64,000 nt of DNA, taken from positions 6,572,001 to 6,636,000 of the forward strand of contig OY969916.1 of assembly GCA_963704535.1 (NCBI GenBank), read 5' to 3'. This DNA is from G963704535 sp963704535. Its GTDB lineage: Bacteria > Chloroflexota > Chloroflexia > Chloroflexales > Roseiflexaceae. Position 1 is the stretch's first letter. Every line of letters begins with the position of its first letter. The notes beneath the pieces are model-generated. The model did no database searches. It saw only the letters and a list, made by a program, of their open reading frames with translations, and was not told the origin of the DNA. This document shows positions 37,913-46,858 of the stretch, one piece after another. The position numbers and the translations under genes were made by a program.

Positions 37913-39657
37913 GTATCCTCTCCATAATTCCTGGTTAGGCTGGATGAGGACTGGCAGCGGTGGCCGTCCGTTCGCGGATACTGTCAGCTAAGGATGGGGT
38001 GGTGGCAGACGCCAGGAGCCGACCGAGGAAATAGGCATATACCCGCACGCCCAGTTTGGTGGCGGTGGCAATGATCGTTTGGAAGGTGTCCCAGGCCTGC
38101 GCTCCCGCACCGGATTGCGGGCCGAAACTGACATCGCGTTTCCGCACCCGTCGTCTGGCTGCCAATTCCATGTCGTTATTGTGTAGTGGCAGATCGGGAT
38201 AGTCAAGCACTAACAGCAACAGTTCGCGGTTAGCCCAAGTCTTGGCGATCCGTTCATCCAGCGCCAGGTAGCCGGTGCGACGCCTGAAGAGGTCGTCAAA
38301 GGCGGCCCGCAGTCGGTCGCACTCCGTTCCGCTTGGCGCCGTCCGATAGGCCACCAACTGGTGATAGAATATCCAGTAGTCCTTGCGGAAGTCGGCCAGT
38401 AGAGCCTGATGGACCGGCACCGCCGGGGTCAGTTTGGCGTAATGGCGCCCATCGTGAATCCAGCACAGCCCATGCGCATCGGTCAGCAGGTGATATACCG
38501 CCGCGTCGTCGCTCAACAAGCGCCTCACGATCGGCACGCTCGTTTGCGCCTGATAGGCCGCAATCGCCAGTGCGTCCCAGACCTGCCGGCGCTGCTGGGG
38601 TCCGAGGGTCAGTCGCGCCCTGTCAAGCAGGGAGGTCAACTCCATCGCGCTCATCTGGCTGTCCCATGGCAGTGCTGCAAACAATTGGGTCACCAGGGTG
38701 GGACGGAGGCTGGTGCTGTCCAGCCAGGCCAGCGCGTCTGCATTGAGACGAAAGACCACGTCTTGCCCCCACAACACTGCCAACACATCCTGGCGCGTGC
38801 CGCCTGGACGGGTCTGATAGACCGTGAAGAAGGGATTGCCCAGCACATGGCAGGTTTGGTTCTGACCATCGACACGGGTGCTGGTTTGGTCGGTGGCCTG
38901 CCACTCGGTACTAGCGAGGCCGGCCTGGTGGATCGCTTGGGCTTCGGCACTCCAAGTCGCACGGTGGTCGCGCAACCAGCGCGCGATGGTGCCGGCGCCG
39001 ATGACGATCCCGGCATCCTGGAAGAAGGTCAGCAGGCTGGGTTGACTGATATTGGCACCATGGCCGAGGGTCAAGGTCAATGCCTGGATATGCGGGCCAA
39101 ACTGGCCAGAGTAGCCGTCTGGCAGCGGTGCGGTGATTGTCTGTCCGGTGCTCGGAACCATCCAAACCTCGCGCACGAAGCGGATGATCTGGGGCTGCAG
39201 GAGGAGATCCTGGATGGTGACTTCGGTCGTACCATGGCGGATGGCATCTGGCGGAAGGGTGGCTGGGTCAACCACACAACGTTGGGTGCGGGTGGGCGCC
39301 AGGATGTCCAGCTTGCGCCCTTTCCGGCGCGGTTTGGGGGTATGGCGCTCGCGTTCGGAGGAATGATCGGGTGTTGGCGTCGAGGACGTGGGCGGTTTGA
39401 CATCCGGTTTGCCTGAGCCACCCTTCAAGCGGGCATTCTCATCTCGCAATTGCTGGTTCTCGGCGCGCAGGGCCTGATTTTCAGCGACCAGCGTCTCAAT
39501 CAGGTTGAGCAATTGTCCGATCACCTGCCTAGTGGCTGGGTCAGTGATGGCATCCAGGTTGACATCGGGAATCTGCATACATAATGGTACGAAGATGGCG
39601 CATCATTGGATCTGATCGTCACCAGCGTTACACGCCCAGCGATTATGGAGAGGATAC
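37913..39657. mobile_element. IS66-family insertion sequence
   Basis: 1745-bp element ending in GTATCCTCTCCATAAT on the left and the exact complement on the right (inner ends near 37928 and 39642). Both ends are flanked by ATAATTAT (37905-37912 and 39658-39665), an 8-bp duplication as expected for IS66. Because ATAATTAT is its own complement, the apparent inverted repeat extends into the flanks. It carries only the transposase, without the accessory tnpA/tnpB, like the ISBst12 subgroup. Confidence 0.85.
37935..39578 (-). CDS. IS66-family transposase
   Basis: 547 residues. It begins with a coiled coil (ETLVAENQALRAENQQLRDE, residues 25-55), then a basic proline-rich linker (PKPRRKGRK). A zinc-finger-like region normal in IS66 TnpC is not obvious. 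The DDE core includes STEWQATDQTSTRVDGQ, LCWIHDGRHYAKL and the hallmark LPLHNNDMELAARRRVRKRD near the C-terminus. The frame is intact, so the element may be active. The stop lies about 20 bases inside the left end. Confidence 0.9.
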   Translation of the reverse strand: MQIPDVNLDAITDPATRQVIGQLLNLIETLVAENQALRAENQQLRDENARLKGGSGKPDVKPPTSSTPTPDHSSERERHTPKPRRKGRKLDILAPTRTQRCVVDPATLPPDAIRHGTTEVTIQDLLLQPQIIRFVREVWMVPSTGQTITAPLPDGYSGQFGPHIQALTLTLGHGANISQPSLLTFFQDAGIVIGAGTIARWLRDHRATWSAEAQAIHQAGLASTEWQATDQTSTRVDGQNQTCHVLGNPFFTVYQTRPGGTRQDVLAVLWGQDVVFRLNADALAWLDSTSLRPTLVTQLFAALPWDSQMSAMELTSLLDRARLTLGPQQRRQVWDALAIAAYQAQTSVPIVRRLLSDDAAVYHLLTDAHGLCWIHDGRHYAKLTPAVPVHQALLADFRKDYWIFYHQLVAYRTAPSGTECDRLRAAFDDLFRRRTGYLALDERIAKTWANRELLLLVLDYPDLPLHNNDMELAARRRVRKRDVSFGPQSGAGAQAWDTFQTIIATATKLGVRVYAYFLGRLLASATTPSLADSIRERTATAASPHPA

Positions 39658-39666
39658 ATAATTATG

Positions 39667-39895
39667 ATACAAATTGCCATCCCGAACATCTATGTGTGTA
39701 GACTTGGTGCTATAATCCACAAACGACGCTGATTACAAATCACGCCTCGATAAGCTCGACTATCAAGCACAGGTCACACTACGGTTGGCCGTAGCACTCC
39801 TGGAACAGATTAGGATACTCCGTGATCATCATGCACCACCACAATCTTAGATCAGTGGAATTCGGCAACCCTGCTCGACGCACGAGGAGCGAGCC
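39667..39895. other. Gap between IS66 and the sensor-STAS gene
   Basis: Contains TATAAT at 39711-39716 without a good -35, and about 40 codons ending at 39849 (SRLDKLDYQAQVTLRLAVAL...) that look coding-like but have no start codon. Possibly a gene remnant. Confidence 0.35.
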
Positions 39896-42013
39896 ATGAC
39901 GTCTGGGCACAAAGCAATCGGCGTCCTCGCGCCCCAACTGAGTGGAGATTACTTTGGCACGTTACTCACCGGCATCCACGCGGTGACGCGCCGGCACACT
40001 CCGTGCTTGATCGCGATCCAAGGGTCGCCTGACGAGATCGCCCCTTCCCGGTTGGCCCTCGATCAGGTCGATGGCTGGATCGTCATCAACAACGCCGACG
40101 GCATCGAGCACCTCGCCGGCTCGGGCGTGCCGCTGGTGACCATCGGTGTCCAAGCACCCGGCCACGATCATCCGGCGGTGTTCCCTGACAATTATGCCGG
40201 GATGCGCGCTGCGGTATCTCACCTGATCGATCATGGGCACCAACGCATCGCCTTCATCGGCAACCTCGACCACCACGACATCAAGCAGCGCTACGCCGGC
40301 TACCAGGCTGCCCTGGCCGAACGCGCGCTCGCATTTGATCCCGACCTGGTCTTCCCGGTCGCCGACAATTCGGAGCAGCGCGGCGCGCGCGCGGTTCAGG
40401 AGTTGCTCGCGGCTGGGCTGTCCTGCACGGCGTTCGCGGTCGCGACCGACGAGAACGCGATTGGGGTGCTTTCGGCGCTGCAGGCCGCCGGTCATCGTGT
40501 GCCGGAGGATGTTGCCGTCGTCGGCTTCGACGATATCATCCTCTCGCATAGTGCGACGCCGCCATTGACCACAATTCGCCTACCGATCCGAGCGCTGGGC
40601 AGCACCGCAGCGGAGCTGCTACTTGCCCAGATCGCCGGGCACACGGTTGCGCGTGGCGCGACGTATGTGACCACGGCGCTGATCCCGCGGCGCTCCTGCG
40701 GGTGCAGTAGCACGATCTCCGCGCCGGTCACCGACGACATGCCGGGCGACCACGGCTGGCGGGCGCTGCTGGCGAGGCAACTGGCACAACTGGCCCGCTA
40801 TCCAGTGCCTCTTGATCCGGCGACCCCGCTTGGGGAGATCTGGCCGGGCGGAGAGGTGCTGATCGACGCAGTGGTCGCTGCCGTCCAAGGTACTGAGGAA
40901 GTCAGTTCGGCCGCGCTCAACCGGGCCTGGCAGCAAATCGTCGCGCTGACCGAAAGCCTCGAGACCATCCTAGCGATCCTGAAGCTGCTGGAGGAAGCCG
41001 GCGCCCAGCAGCTTGCCACCCTGCCAGACGGTGTAGCCGCACGGGAACGCCTGGAGACGCTGTTGGTGCGCCTGCGCCTGGAGATGCTGCGCGCCCGCCT
41101 GGCCACTGAGACCACAGCTATCCGCTCGTACTCATCCCTGATGCAGCAAAACTACGAGATCAGCCGCGCCCTGTTCAGCGCCGAGATAGGTGAGGCGCAA
41201 CAATTGGCCTGGCTAGGTCAAACCCCGTTGAGCTGGGCATGTCTGGGTCTGTGGGACAATCCGAACCACGCCGGCTACTCCGCACTGAGTGTCGCCGGAG
41301 CCTACCGTGGCACCGATCGAGACGGCCAGCTCGCGCTGCTCGGAAACCGCTACGCGGCACGAAGCTTCCCGCCCGACGAGCTACTCCCGGCTTCAGTGCG
41401 CGAAGCGGGTACTGAGATCGTCGTGTTGCTCCCGATCAAAACGATGATGCACGACTGGGGCGTTCTGGCTCTGACTGGTTCGATCAGATACCTGCACTCC
41501 TCCGGCAACTATAATGCCTTGAACGCGCTCGCGACACTGCTTGGCGCCGCCCTGGAGCGCGACGCATTGCAGCGAACCCTGCGCGCCGCTTATGAGCGGG
41601 AACGCGGGCTGGCGAACATTGTGCGCGAGCTTGGTAGCCCGGTCATCCCACTGCTTCCCGAGGTGCTGTTGATTCCGCTGGTCGGCGCGATCAACTCGGT
41701 GCGGGCGCAACAGATCATCGAAACTGTGCTCCAGGGCGTGAGCAGCCACCAGGCGACCACTGTGCTGCTCGATATCAGCGGTGTGCCGCTGGTGGATACG
41801 CAGGTTGCCAACTCGTTGCTCCAGACGGCTCGCGCTGCAACCTTGCTGGGGGCGCGGGTTATTCTCGTGGGCGTACGACCCGAGATCGCGCAGAGCATCG
41901 TTGAATTGGGGATCGAGCTGACCTACCTGATCACCCAACCGACCCTCGCCGCAGCATTGGAGTTACTATTGAAAGAGCAAGCACAGCGGCAGATAGGGAA
42001 AAAGGGGGTTTGA
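39896..42013 (+). CDS. LacI-type sugar-sensor/GAF-like/STAS fusion protein
   Basis: 705 residues with an unusual layout. Residues 5-275 match the LacI/periplasmic-binding sensor fold (IGVLAPQLSGDYFGTLLTGI, AFIGNLDHHDIKQRYAGYQA, VPEDVAVVGFDDIILSHSAT), but there is no helix-turn-helix before it. The middle (about 400-570) is GAF-like. Residues about 580-695 are a STAS domain of the RsbR kind (IPLVGAINSVRAQQIIETVL, VLLDISGVPLVDTQVANSLL). It probably converts sugar or ligand binding into partner-switching output instead of DNA binding. The last few residues (KKGV) and stop are supplied by a MITE fragment. A strong hairpin follows. Confidence 0.85.
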   Translation: MTSGHKAIGVLAPQLSGDYFGTLLTGIHAVTRRHTPCLIAIQGSPDEIAPSRLALDQVDGWIVINNADGIEHLAGSGVPLVTIGVQAPGHDHPAVFPDNYAGMRAAVSHLIDHGHQRIAFIGNLDHHDIKQRYAGYQAALAERALAFDPDLVFPVADNSEQRGARAVQELLAAGLSCTAFAVATDENAIGVLSALQAAGHRVPEDVAVVGFDDIILSHSATPPLTTIRLPIRALGSTAAELLLAQIAGHTVARGATYVTTALIPRRSCGCSSTISAPVTDDMPGDHGWRALLARQLAQLARYPVPLDPATPLGEIWPGGEVLIDAVVAAVQGTEEVSSAALNRAWQQIVALTESLETILAILKLLEEAGAQQLATLPDGVAARERLETLLVRLRLEMLRARLATETTAIRSYSSLMQQNYEISRALFSAEIGEAQQLAWLGQTPLSWACLGLWDNPNHAGYSALSVAGAYRGTDRDGQLALLGNRYAARSFPPDELLPASVREAGTEIVVLLPIKTMMHDWGVLALTGSIRYLHSSGNYNALNALATLLGAALERDALQRTLRAAYERERGLANIVRELGSPVIPLLPEVLLIPLVGAINSVRAQQIIETVLQGVSSHQATTVLLDISGVPLVDTQVANSLLQTARAATLLGARVILVGVRPEIAQSIVELGIELTYLITQPTLAAALELLLKEQAQRQIGKKGV

Positions 42014-42030
42014 GGGGTGCTTTTTCTACC

Positions 42031-42076
42031 TTTTATCGAGGATTTTCGCCCAGCCGGGTGAAAATCCTCGATAAAA
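42031..42076 (+). terminator. Strong hairpin terminator
   Basis: 17-bp perfect stem (TTTTATCGAGGATTTTC and its complement) with a 12-base loop and A/T-runs on both sides, just after the sensor-STAS gene. Confidence 0.75.
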
Positions 42077-42162
42077 AAGAGGTGAAGTATCTTGCTGCCG
42101 CAGGCAATAGAGCATTGCGGGCACCACCGCGTATATCCTGTTACAAAAGAAAAGGCATCATC

Positions 42163-42552
42163 ATGAGCACTGCCGAAAAGCATGCGGCGCTATTTGCCGG
42201 GCGCTGGGTGGGCGAAACCCAGGGCTACGACGCGCCCGCGCACATCTGGGAGATCTCACAAAACGGCACGCGCCTGATGATCGATACGCGCTGGGAGGGC
42301 GAGGGTCCCAGCGCGCGGTTGCAGGCCACTGCGCTCGCCGCCGAGCCGGCTTTCATGCTGGGCACAAGCAAGGCCGTGCTGGTGGGCACGCAACACTTTA
42401 TCATCCCTGGCTGGGATACAAACGACACGCGTGGCGGCGTAGGCCCGCACTATGACGTGGTGTTCTCGCGGCCGGGCCTGGCCGAGCTACGGGCAACCGA
42501 GGCGTGGGGGGCGTTCAACGCCGCGCGCCCGCCGCCCGAAGAGCGCGAATGA
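42163..42552 (+). CDS. Hypothetical protein
   Basis: 129-residue protein that I do not recognise. AAGAAAAGGCATC precedes the ATG. It begins STAEKHAALFAGRWVGETQG and has alternating beta-like segments (AHIWEISQNGTRLMIDTRWE, VLVGTQHFIIPGWDTNDTRG), which fits a small beta-barrel (lipocalin-like) domain; that is a guess. The C-terminus is proline-rich and ends 4 bases before the IS4 target duplication, so the insertion just missed the gene. Confidence 0.6.
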   Translation: MSTAEKHAALFAGRWVGETQGYDAPAHIWEISQNGTRLMIDTRWEGEGPSARLQATALAAEPAFMLGTSKAVLVGTQHFIIPGWDTNDTRGGVGPHYDVVFSRPGLAELRATEAWGAFNAARPPPEERE

Positions 42553-42568
42553 TACTGCTCTTAGAAGC

Positions 42569-44138
42569 AATACCTTTCAAATAAGGCAGGGCGCACATTG
42601 AACAGGCTCCACGCCAGCTACCATCCGTACCAGCGGCTGCGGGCTCGACAATTCCAATACCGGCGGCGGATGCACAACTACCGCCTCCCGAAAGCTGCCC
42701 TGCGGTTTGGGAGGTTGCAGATGCTCGGCCCGTTTCAGCTTGAAGTTCGACATTTTGCGCTTGACCACCCGTGGGTTCGAGCGCGGGCATCGCTCTGGCA
42801 ACCGTTTGGCCGCGATCTCCCGCAGCATGCGCTCGTAGAGCGCCTGTTGCTGCCCAGGGGCAACTTGCTGAAACTCCGGCACCGCGTCGCGCACGATCTC
42901 CAAGGCATGCACAAAGCTCAGTCGGTCTACGTCCACATCCACCCTCAGCGCCGCTTCGTGCATCAGCACGCGCACCGCGTAGTGAGCCAGCAGGATGCCA
43001 TACAGCTCCTGGATAACTCCCAGCGGTGTCAACGAGCGCAACGTACGCCCGACCAGGCGCTGGTGCGTGTCGATTTCATCAAACACAAGCTCGATCTCCC
43101 AGCGTTCGTGATAAGCACAGGCCAGATCGTGAGCCGGGGCCACTCGTGGGTTCAACAACGTCGTGATCAGCCGGTGCTCCTCGCCATAGCCTGGCAGGGC
43201 CGGGTCGGTGATGGTGTAGGTGACTAGGCGCACCAGCAATCGCACGCCCTGACGGCGTCTGGCGTAGTCCGAGGGCAGCAGATAGACCAGCACCGAGCCG
43301 TCGGGCAGAGTACGCAGCGGCAGCGGCTTGACGTGGGCTGGCAAGCGACCAAGGACATGTGCGCCGCGCTGGCGCGCCGCCAGCAGCATGTCGAAGTCGT
43401 GAAAGCCACGGTCCCACATCAGCAGCATGCCACGCTTCACCGAGCGCAGCAGACGCAAGCCGCCTACTCGTTCGCTGGTATGGCAAGGCCAGAAGCCGGC
43501 ATCGACAACAACGTGAGTGCCACACTCGATCAGATAGACACCTTGGAGTTGCGGAAAGGCGCTGGCTCCACGCGCACTGGTATGCCGTCCGAAGGCTTTG
43601 GCATTGGCGGGGGTATCGGGCACGTCTTCGCTGGTGCCATCGATAGCCATCAGTCGCAACCCAAACAAAAAGGCACCGCGGGTCTGGGATGTGGCAATTG
43701 GACGGCAGACCTGGTGAAACAAGGCCACGAGCGGGCGGGCGGCCAGTTGCTGGCGTCGATAGGCCAACGCACTGTCGGTGGGCAAGGCGACCTCGGGGTC
43801 GGGCCAGAACAAGCGCAGACCACGGGCCAGCTTGCGGAACACCCCACTGATGGCAACGGTGGGAAAGAGGTGCAGCGCGATCACCAGCCAGACTGTCAGG
43901 GCGGCCGTCAAGCGACGTTCGCGCACTTCGCCGACCCCTTCTTGGGCGATCACTTGCGTGATTGCGTCGGCGGGGATGGCTTGGCCGAGGGCGTCGATGG
44001 TCAGGGCGCTGCTGAACTTGCATTCGGTCTCAATCTCGCGTATTCTGAATCCCATGGGGTAACTCCTTGGCATACTTTTGGCGGTGACACGCGATAGTAT
44101 GCCATAGAAGTCGCCCCGACGCTTATTTGAAAGGTATT
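42569..44138. mobile_element. IS4-family insertion sequence
   Basis: 1570 bp with perfect 17-bp ends (AATACCTTTCAAATAAG and its complement). It is flanked on both sides by the 12-bp duplication GCTCTTAGAAGC (42557-42568 and 44139-44150), a length usual for IS4. The duplication contains TTA plus the first bases of the MITE at 44146, so IS4 entered the left edge of that MITE. Confidence 0.9.
42577..44073 (-). CDS. IS4-family transposase
   Basis: 498 residues, intact. DDE core: first Asp in LMAIDGTSEDVPD, second in MLLMWDRGFHDFDM, and the Glu in the signature YHERWEIELVFDEI (Y-2-R-3-E pattern, with D in place of the usual final K). The N-terminal IS4 domain (LGQAIPADAITQVIAQEGVG) is present. 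The stop codon lies within the left terminal repeat. With its target duplication intact the element appears recent. Confidence 0.93.
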   Translation of the reverse strand: MPRSYPMGFRIREIETECKFSSALTIDALGQAIPADAITQVIAQEGVGEVRERRLTAALTVWLVIALHLFPTVAISGVFRKLARGLRLFWPDPEVALPTDSALAYRRQQLAARPLVALFHQVCRPIATSQTRGAFLFGLRLMAIDGTSEDVPDTPANAKAFGRHTSARGASAFPQLQGVYLIECGTHVVVDAGFWPCHTSERVGGLRLLRSVKRGMLLMWDRGFHDFDMLLAARQRGAHVLGRLPAHVKPLPLRTLPDGSVLVYLLPSDYARRRQGVRLLVRLVTYTITDPALPGYGEEHRLITTLLNPRVAPAHDLACAYHERWEIELVFDEIDTHQRLVGRTLRSLTPLGVIQELYGILLAHYAVRVLMHEAALRVDVDVDRLSFVHALEIVRDAVPEFQQVAPGQQQALYERMLREIAAKRLPERCPRSNPRVVKRKMSNFKLKRAEHLQPPKPQGSFREAVVVHPPPVLELSSPQPLVRMVAGVEPVQCAPCLI

Positions 44139-44145
44139 GCTCTTA

Positions 44146-44245
44146 GAAGCTGTCTGAAAAGGCCCGCGTGTCACCCGCGATCCGTGGTGGAGAGGGGATT
44201 CTTGAGGGGCGGCCCCCTCAAACTCCCCCCTTTTCAAACACACTC
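44146..44245. repeat. MITE-like element copy 4 (TTA target)
   Basis: 100 bp, GAAGCTGTCTGAAAAGG...CCTTTTCAAACACACTC, flanked by TTA (44143-44145 and 44246-44248). The right TTA is the TAA stop of the metallopeptidase/VWA gene. Confidence 0.75.
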
Positions 44246-45427
44246 TTAGCGTTGGCGCGGCGCGCTGGGCAGCAGACGCACGGCCCGCCCGAAGGGGAAG
44301 CGCTCCAGCGCGAGTCCGCCCGACGTGACAACCCACAGCACCGGGCAGCGTGGCGGTCGCTCAGGGAAGGTGCCGTAGCCGTCGGTGAGATAGATCGCTA
44401 CCGAAGGCTGCCAGGGCGGGCGGTACGTAGGGATGCGTGCAAAGAAGGGCCGGAAGTCGGTGCCGCCGCCGCCCCGGATTGGCGGGATGGGTGAGCTGGG
44501 CGTTAGCCGGTGCGGGCCGTAGACCTCGGCGTCGGCGTAATACAGATCGCAGCGCAGGTGTGGGTAGGCCCGCAGAATACCGCGCACCTCGCTCAAAAAC
44601 ACATTCACCACGCGCTGATCGATCGAGCCGCTGGTATCCACCGCCAGCAACACATTCAGGTTCTCGCCCGAGATCGTTTCGAGGTACATGCCCCGCCCAA
44701 CAAAGCGCCGGTCGAAGTGCTGGAAGTCGGTAGGGGTCTGTACCAGGTAGCGCCACAGGTAGGTGCGCCAATCGAGCGCGGCGGGCGCCAGGCTGCCCAG
44801 TTCGCGCGCCAGCCGGGCGGGCGCCTGCCCGGCCAGCGTGCTTTCGGCCATCACCGCAGCCTGGTTGTGCGCCTGCTGCCAGTGCTTCTCCAGCGCGGCG
44901 TTGCGCGCCCGCGCGTCGGCGGGCAAGCCGCCGGGGGCCTCCTGCGGCTGGCCCTGTGCATCGGCTGGGCGCTGTTCCAGCAGATCGGGCTGGACTTGCG
45001 GTTGCTCCTGTTCTTGCTGCCGCTCAAGCAGCTTCTCGTACACCTCCTCGACGCTCAGGTGCTCAAGCTGCTCATTGCGTAGGCCGCCGGAAGGCAGCTC
45101 GTAGCGTTGTTGCACCAGCATGCCATTCACCACAATATCGGCGGCCACGTTCCACAGCCTGCCATCGCGACCGCCCCGGCGCGGCACATGCAGCAGCGCG
45201 GCGTGCAGCACCTCGTGGGCCAGCACGGCATCCTGCTCGGCGGTGCTGAGTGTGTCGAAGAAGCGCGGGTTGATAAAGATTGTGCGCCCGTCGGTAGCGG
45301 CGGTTGGAATCTCGAAGCTCACTTCGAAGCGCGCATACAGCGCCAGCGCGGTGAAAAACGCGCTACGCGCGTGCAGGCGCAGCAGCCACGCGCTGACCAT
45401 TCGGGCGGAGCCAGGGTCGAGTTCCAT
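44246..45427 (-). CDS. Metallopeptidase-VWA protein (DUF2201-like)
   Basis: 393 residues. The N-terminal part contains a zinc-protease motif HEVLHAALLH (about residue 70) in DAVLAHEVLHAALLHVPRRG. A glutamine-rich linker follows (ERQQEQEQPQVQPDLLEQRP). The C-terminal VWA-like domain has a MIDAS DTSGS motif in LNVLLAVDTSGSIDQRVVNV and a TDGYGT segment. This two-part design is that of DUF2201 proteins, which occur with MoxR ATPases. The MoxR gene lies immediately upstream, separated only by a MITE copy. Role unknown, plausibly metal-dependent chaperone or protease activity. Its stop codon is a MITE target. Confidence 0.85.
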   Translation of the reverse strand: MELDPGSARMVSAWLLRLHARSAFFTALALYARFEVSFEIPTAATDGRTIFINPRFFDTLSTAEQDAVLAHEVLHAALLHVPRRGGRDGRLWNVAADIVVNGMLVQQRYELPSGGLRNEQLEHLSVEEVYEKLLERQQEQEQPQVQPDLLEQRPADAQGQPQEAPGGLPADARARNAALEKHWQQAHNQAAVMAESTLAGQAPARLARELGSLAPAALDWRTYLWRYLVQTPTDFQHFDRRFVGRGMYLETISGENLNVLLAVDTSGSIDQRVVNVFLSEVRGILRAYPHLRCDLYYADAEVYGPHRLTPSSPIPPIRGGGGTDFRPFFARIPTYRPPWQPSVAIYLTDGYGTFPERPPRCPVLWVVTSGGLALERFPFGRAVRLLPSAPRQR

Positions 45428-45448
45428 TCATGCTCCAAGGCTTTCTCA

Positions 45449-45545
45449 GAAACTGTTTGAAAAGAGCATAGTCATGCCAACGATCGGTGGTGGAGAGGGG
45501 TTTCTTGAGGGGCGACCCCTCAAACTCTCCCTTTCAAACAGTCTC
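45449..45545. repeat. MITE-like element copy 5 (TCA target)
   Basis: 97 bp, GAAACTGTTTGAAAAG...CTTTCAAACAGTCTC, flanked by TCA (45446-45448 and 45546-45548). The right TCA is the TGA stop of the MoxR gene. It separates two genes that were probably one operon. Confidence 0.8.
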
Positions 45546-46583
45546 TCAGCGAAAGAACGCCAGCTCGCCTGCGGCGGGCGCGGGCACTTCCAGCAGCCGC
45601 TGATGCTCGGCGATCCACGCGCCCAGCGCGGCATCCTGCTGGATGAGTTGGCGGAGCTGGCGCATCTGGGCGCGCGCGCGCATCATCACAAACAGGTCGG
45701 CGGCGAAGAGTTGCACCCATTCGTTGGCGGCCACGCGCGTGAGCCAGCGCAGCGCATGGTAGCCGGCCTCGGCGCTGGTGGCGCGCGCAGTAAGGCCGAC
45801 GGTCGTAGCGTAGCGCACCGATGGCTCCTCGGGGAAGGCGATATCGTCACTCGCGCCGGCCATAATACGATCGAGATCAGGAAGCTGGCTGTACAGGGCC
45901 ACAAAGGCATTGAACTCGGCGGCGGCCGGCGTGCCCACGGCGGCCGCCACATCTAGCTCGATCTGGTGCAGTTGGCTCGCCATTTCCCACGAGCGCGGTG
46001 AAGGCCAGGCCGGTTGGAGTCCATCGCTACGGTGCAGCAGCTCGGGCCGGAAGGACAGAAACGCTACAACATGCTCGTGGAGGGCGCGCGCCAGGGCGTA
46101 GGCTTTGAAATCTTCAAAGCTGGGCGCAACCTCGACGTGGAGAAAGCGGTTCGCCAATGGCGCGGGCATGTCGAACACCGCTGCGCGATCTTCCTCGCGA
46201 TTGCCCGCCGCCCAGATGAACCAGCCCTCGGGCACAGTATAGCTGCCTACCTTGCGGTCGAGGATCAGCTGCTGGGCCATGCCCTGCATGGTTGGCGGGG
46301 CCATATTGATCTCATCCAGAAACAGCACGCCTGCGCCTTCGCTGGGCAGAAACTCGGGTGGGAACCAGTGCGAGCGCCCGTTCTCGGCCACCGGCAGGCC
46401 GCGCAGGTCGGTCGGGGCCAGCTGCGAAAGCCTCAGGTCGATACATTCGAGGCCGTATGCGGCGGCTACCTGCGCCACAATGCTCGATTTGCCAATGCCG
46501 GGCGGCCCCCAGATCATGGTGCTGAGTTTTACGCCATTGCGCACCAGGGTGCCGAGAAATGTCGTCAGATCGGCTGGGTTCAT
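45546..46583 (-). CDS. MoxR-family AAA ATPase
   Basis: About 345 residues. Walker A in MIWGPPGIGKSSIVAQVAAA, Walker B in GAGVLFLDEINMAPPTMQGM, sensor 1 in WFIWAAGNREEDRAAVFDMP and an arginine finger near PLANRFLHVEV. The start at 46583 (MNPADLTTFLGTLVRNGVKL) has GAGGATGC upstream. MoxR ATPases act with VWA proteins as metal-insertion or maturation chaperones; the DUF2201/VWA gene downstream fits. The stop codon coincides with a MITE insertion. Confidence 0.87.
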   Translation of the reverse strand: MNPADLTTFLGTLVRNGVKLSTMIWGPPGIGKSSIVAQVAAAYGLECIDLRLSQLAPTDLRGLPVAENGRSHWFPPEFLPSEGAGVLFLDEINMAPPTMQGMAQQLILDRKVGSYTVPEGWFIWAAGNREEDRAAVFDMPAPLANRFLHVEVAPSFEDFKAYALARALHEHVVAFLSFRPELLHRSDGLQPAWPSPRSWEMASQLHQIELDVAAAVGTPAAAEFNAFVALYSQLPDLDRIMAGASDDIAFPEEPSVRYATTVGLTARATSAEAGYHALRWLTRVAANEWVQLFAADLFVMMRARAQMRQLRQLIQQDAALGAWIAEHQRLLEVPAPAAGELAFFR

Positions 46584-46858
46584 GCATCCTCTGCTTGCTG
46601 CTTGCACAAAACACGTGTGCTACGACGCGCGCCGCGCCGCGATTGTTGCAGCGTGCCCGATCATATAGACATCCGGCCGCCTCGCCGTAGTCTTCAATTT
46701 CTATAGGGTTGTGTTCATGCCGTGCTCCTCTCAAGACCGTGGGCAGACCGTCCACTGGGAAGCCATGAAGCTCGACAAGTATTGAACCTTTTGGACCCCT
46801 TGACAGAGAAATTATACTAAGACTGAGCCAAGCCTTGTAGCATAAGAGGAGCCTGAGC
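46584..46858. other. Divergent intergenic region
   Basis: A minus-strand stretch (EIEDYGEAAGCLYDRAR near 46640-46700) looks faintly coding but has an early stop after its ATG. TATACT at 46813-46818 is a possible -10 for the next gene. Confidence 0.3.

Noticed and set aside
39724..39849. Small gene upstream of the sensor-STAS protein
   Set aside because: Coding-like for about 40 codons, but it has no start codon and follows an in-frame stop.
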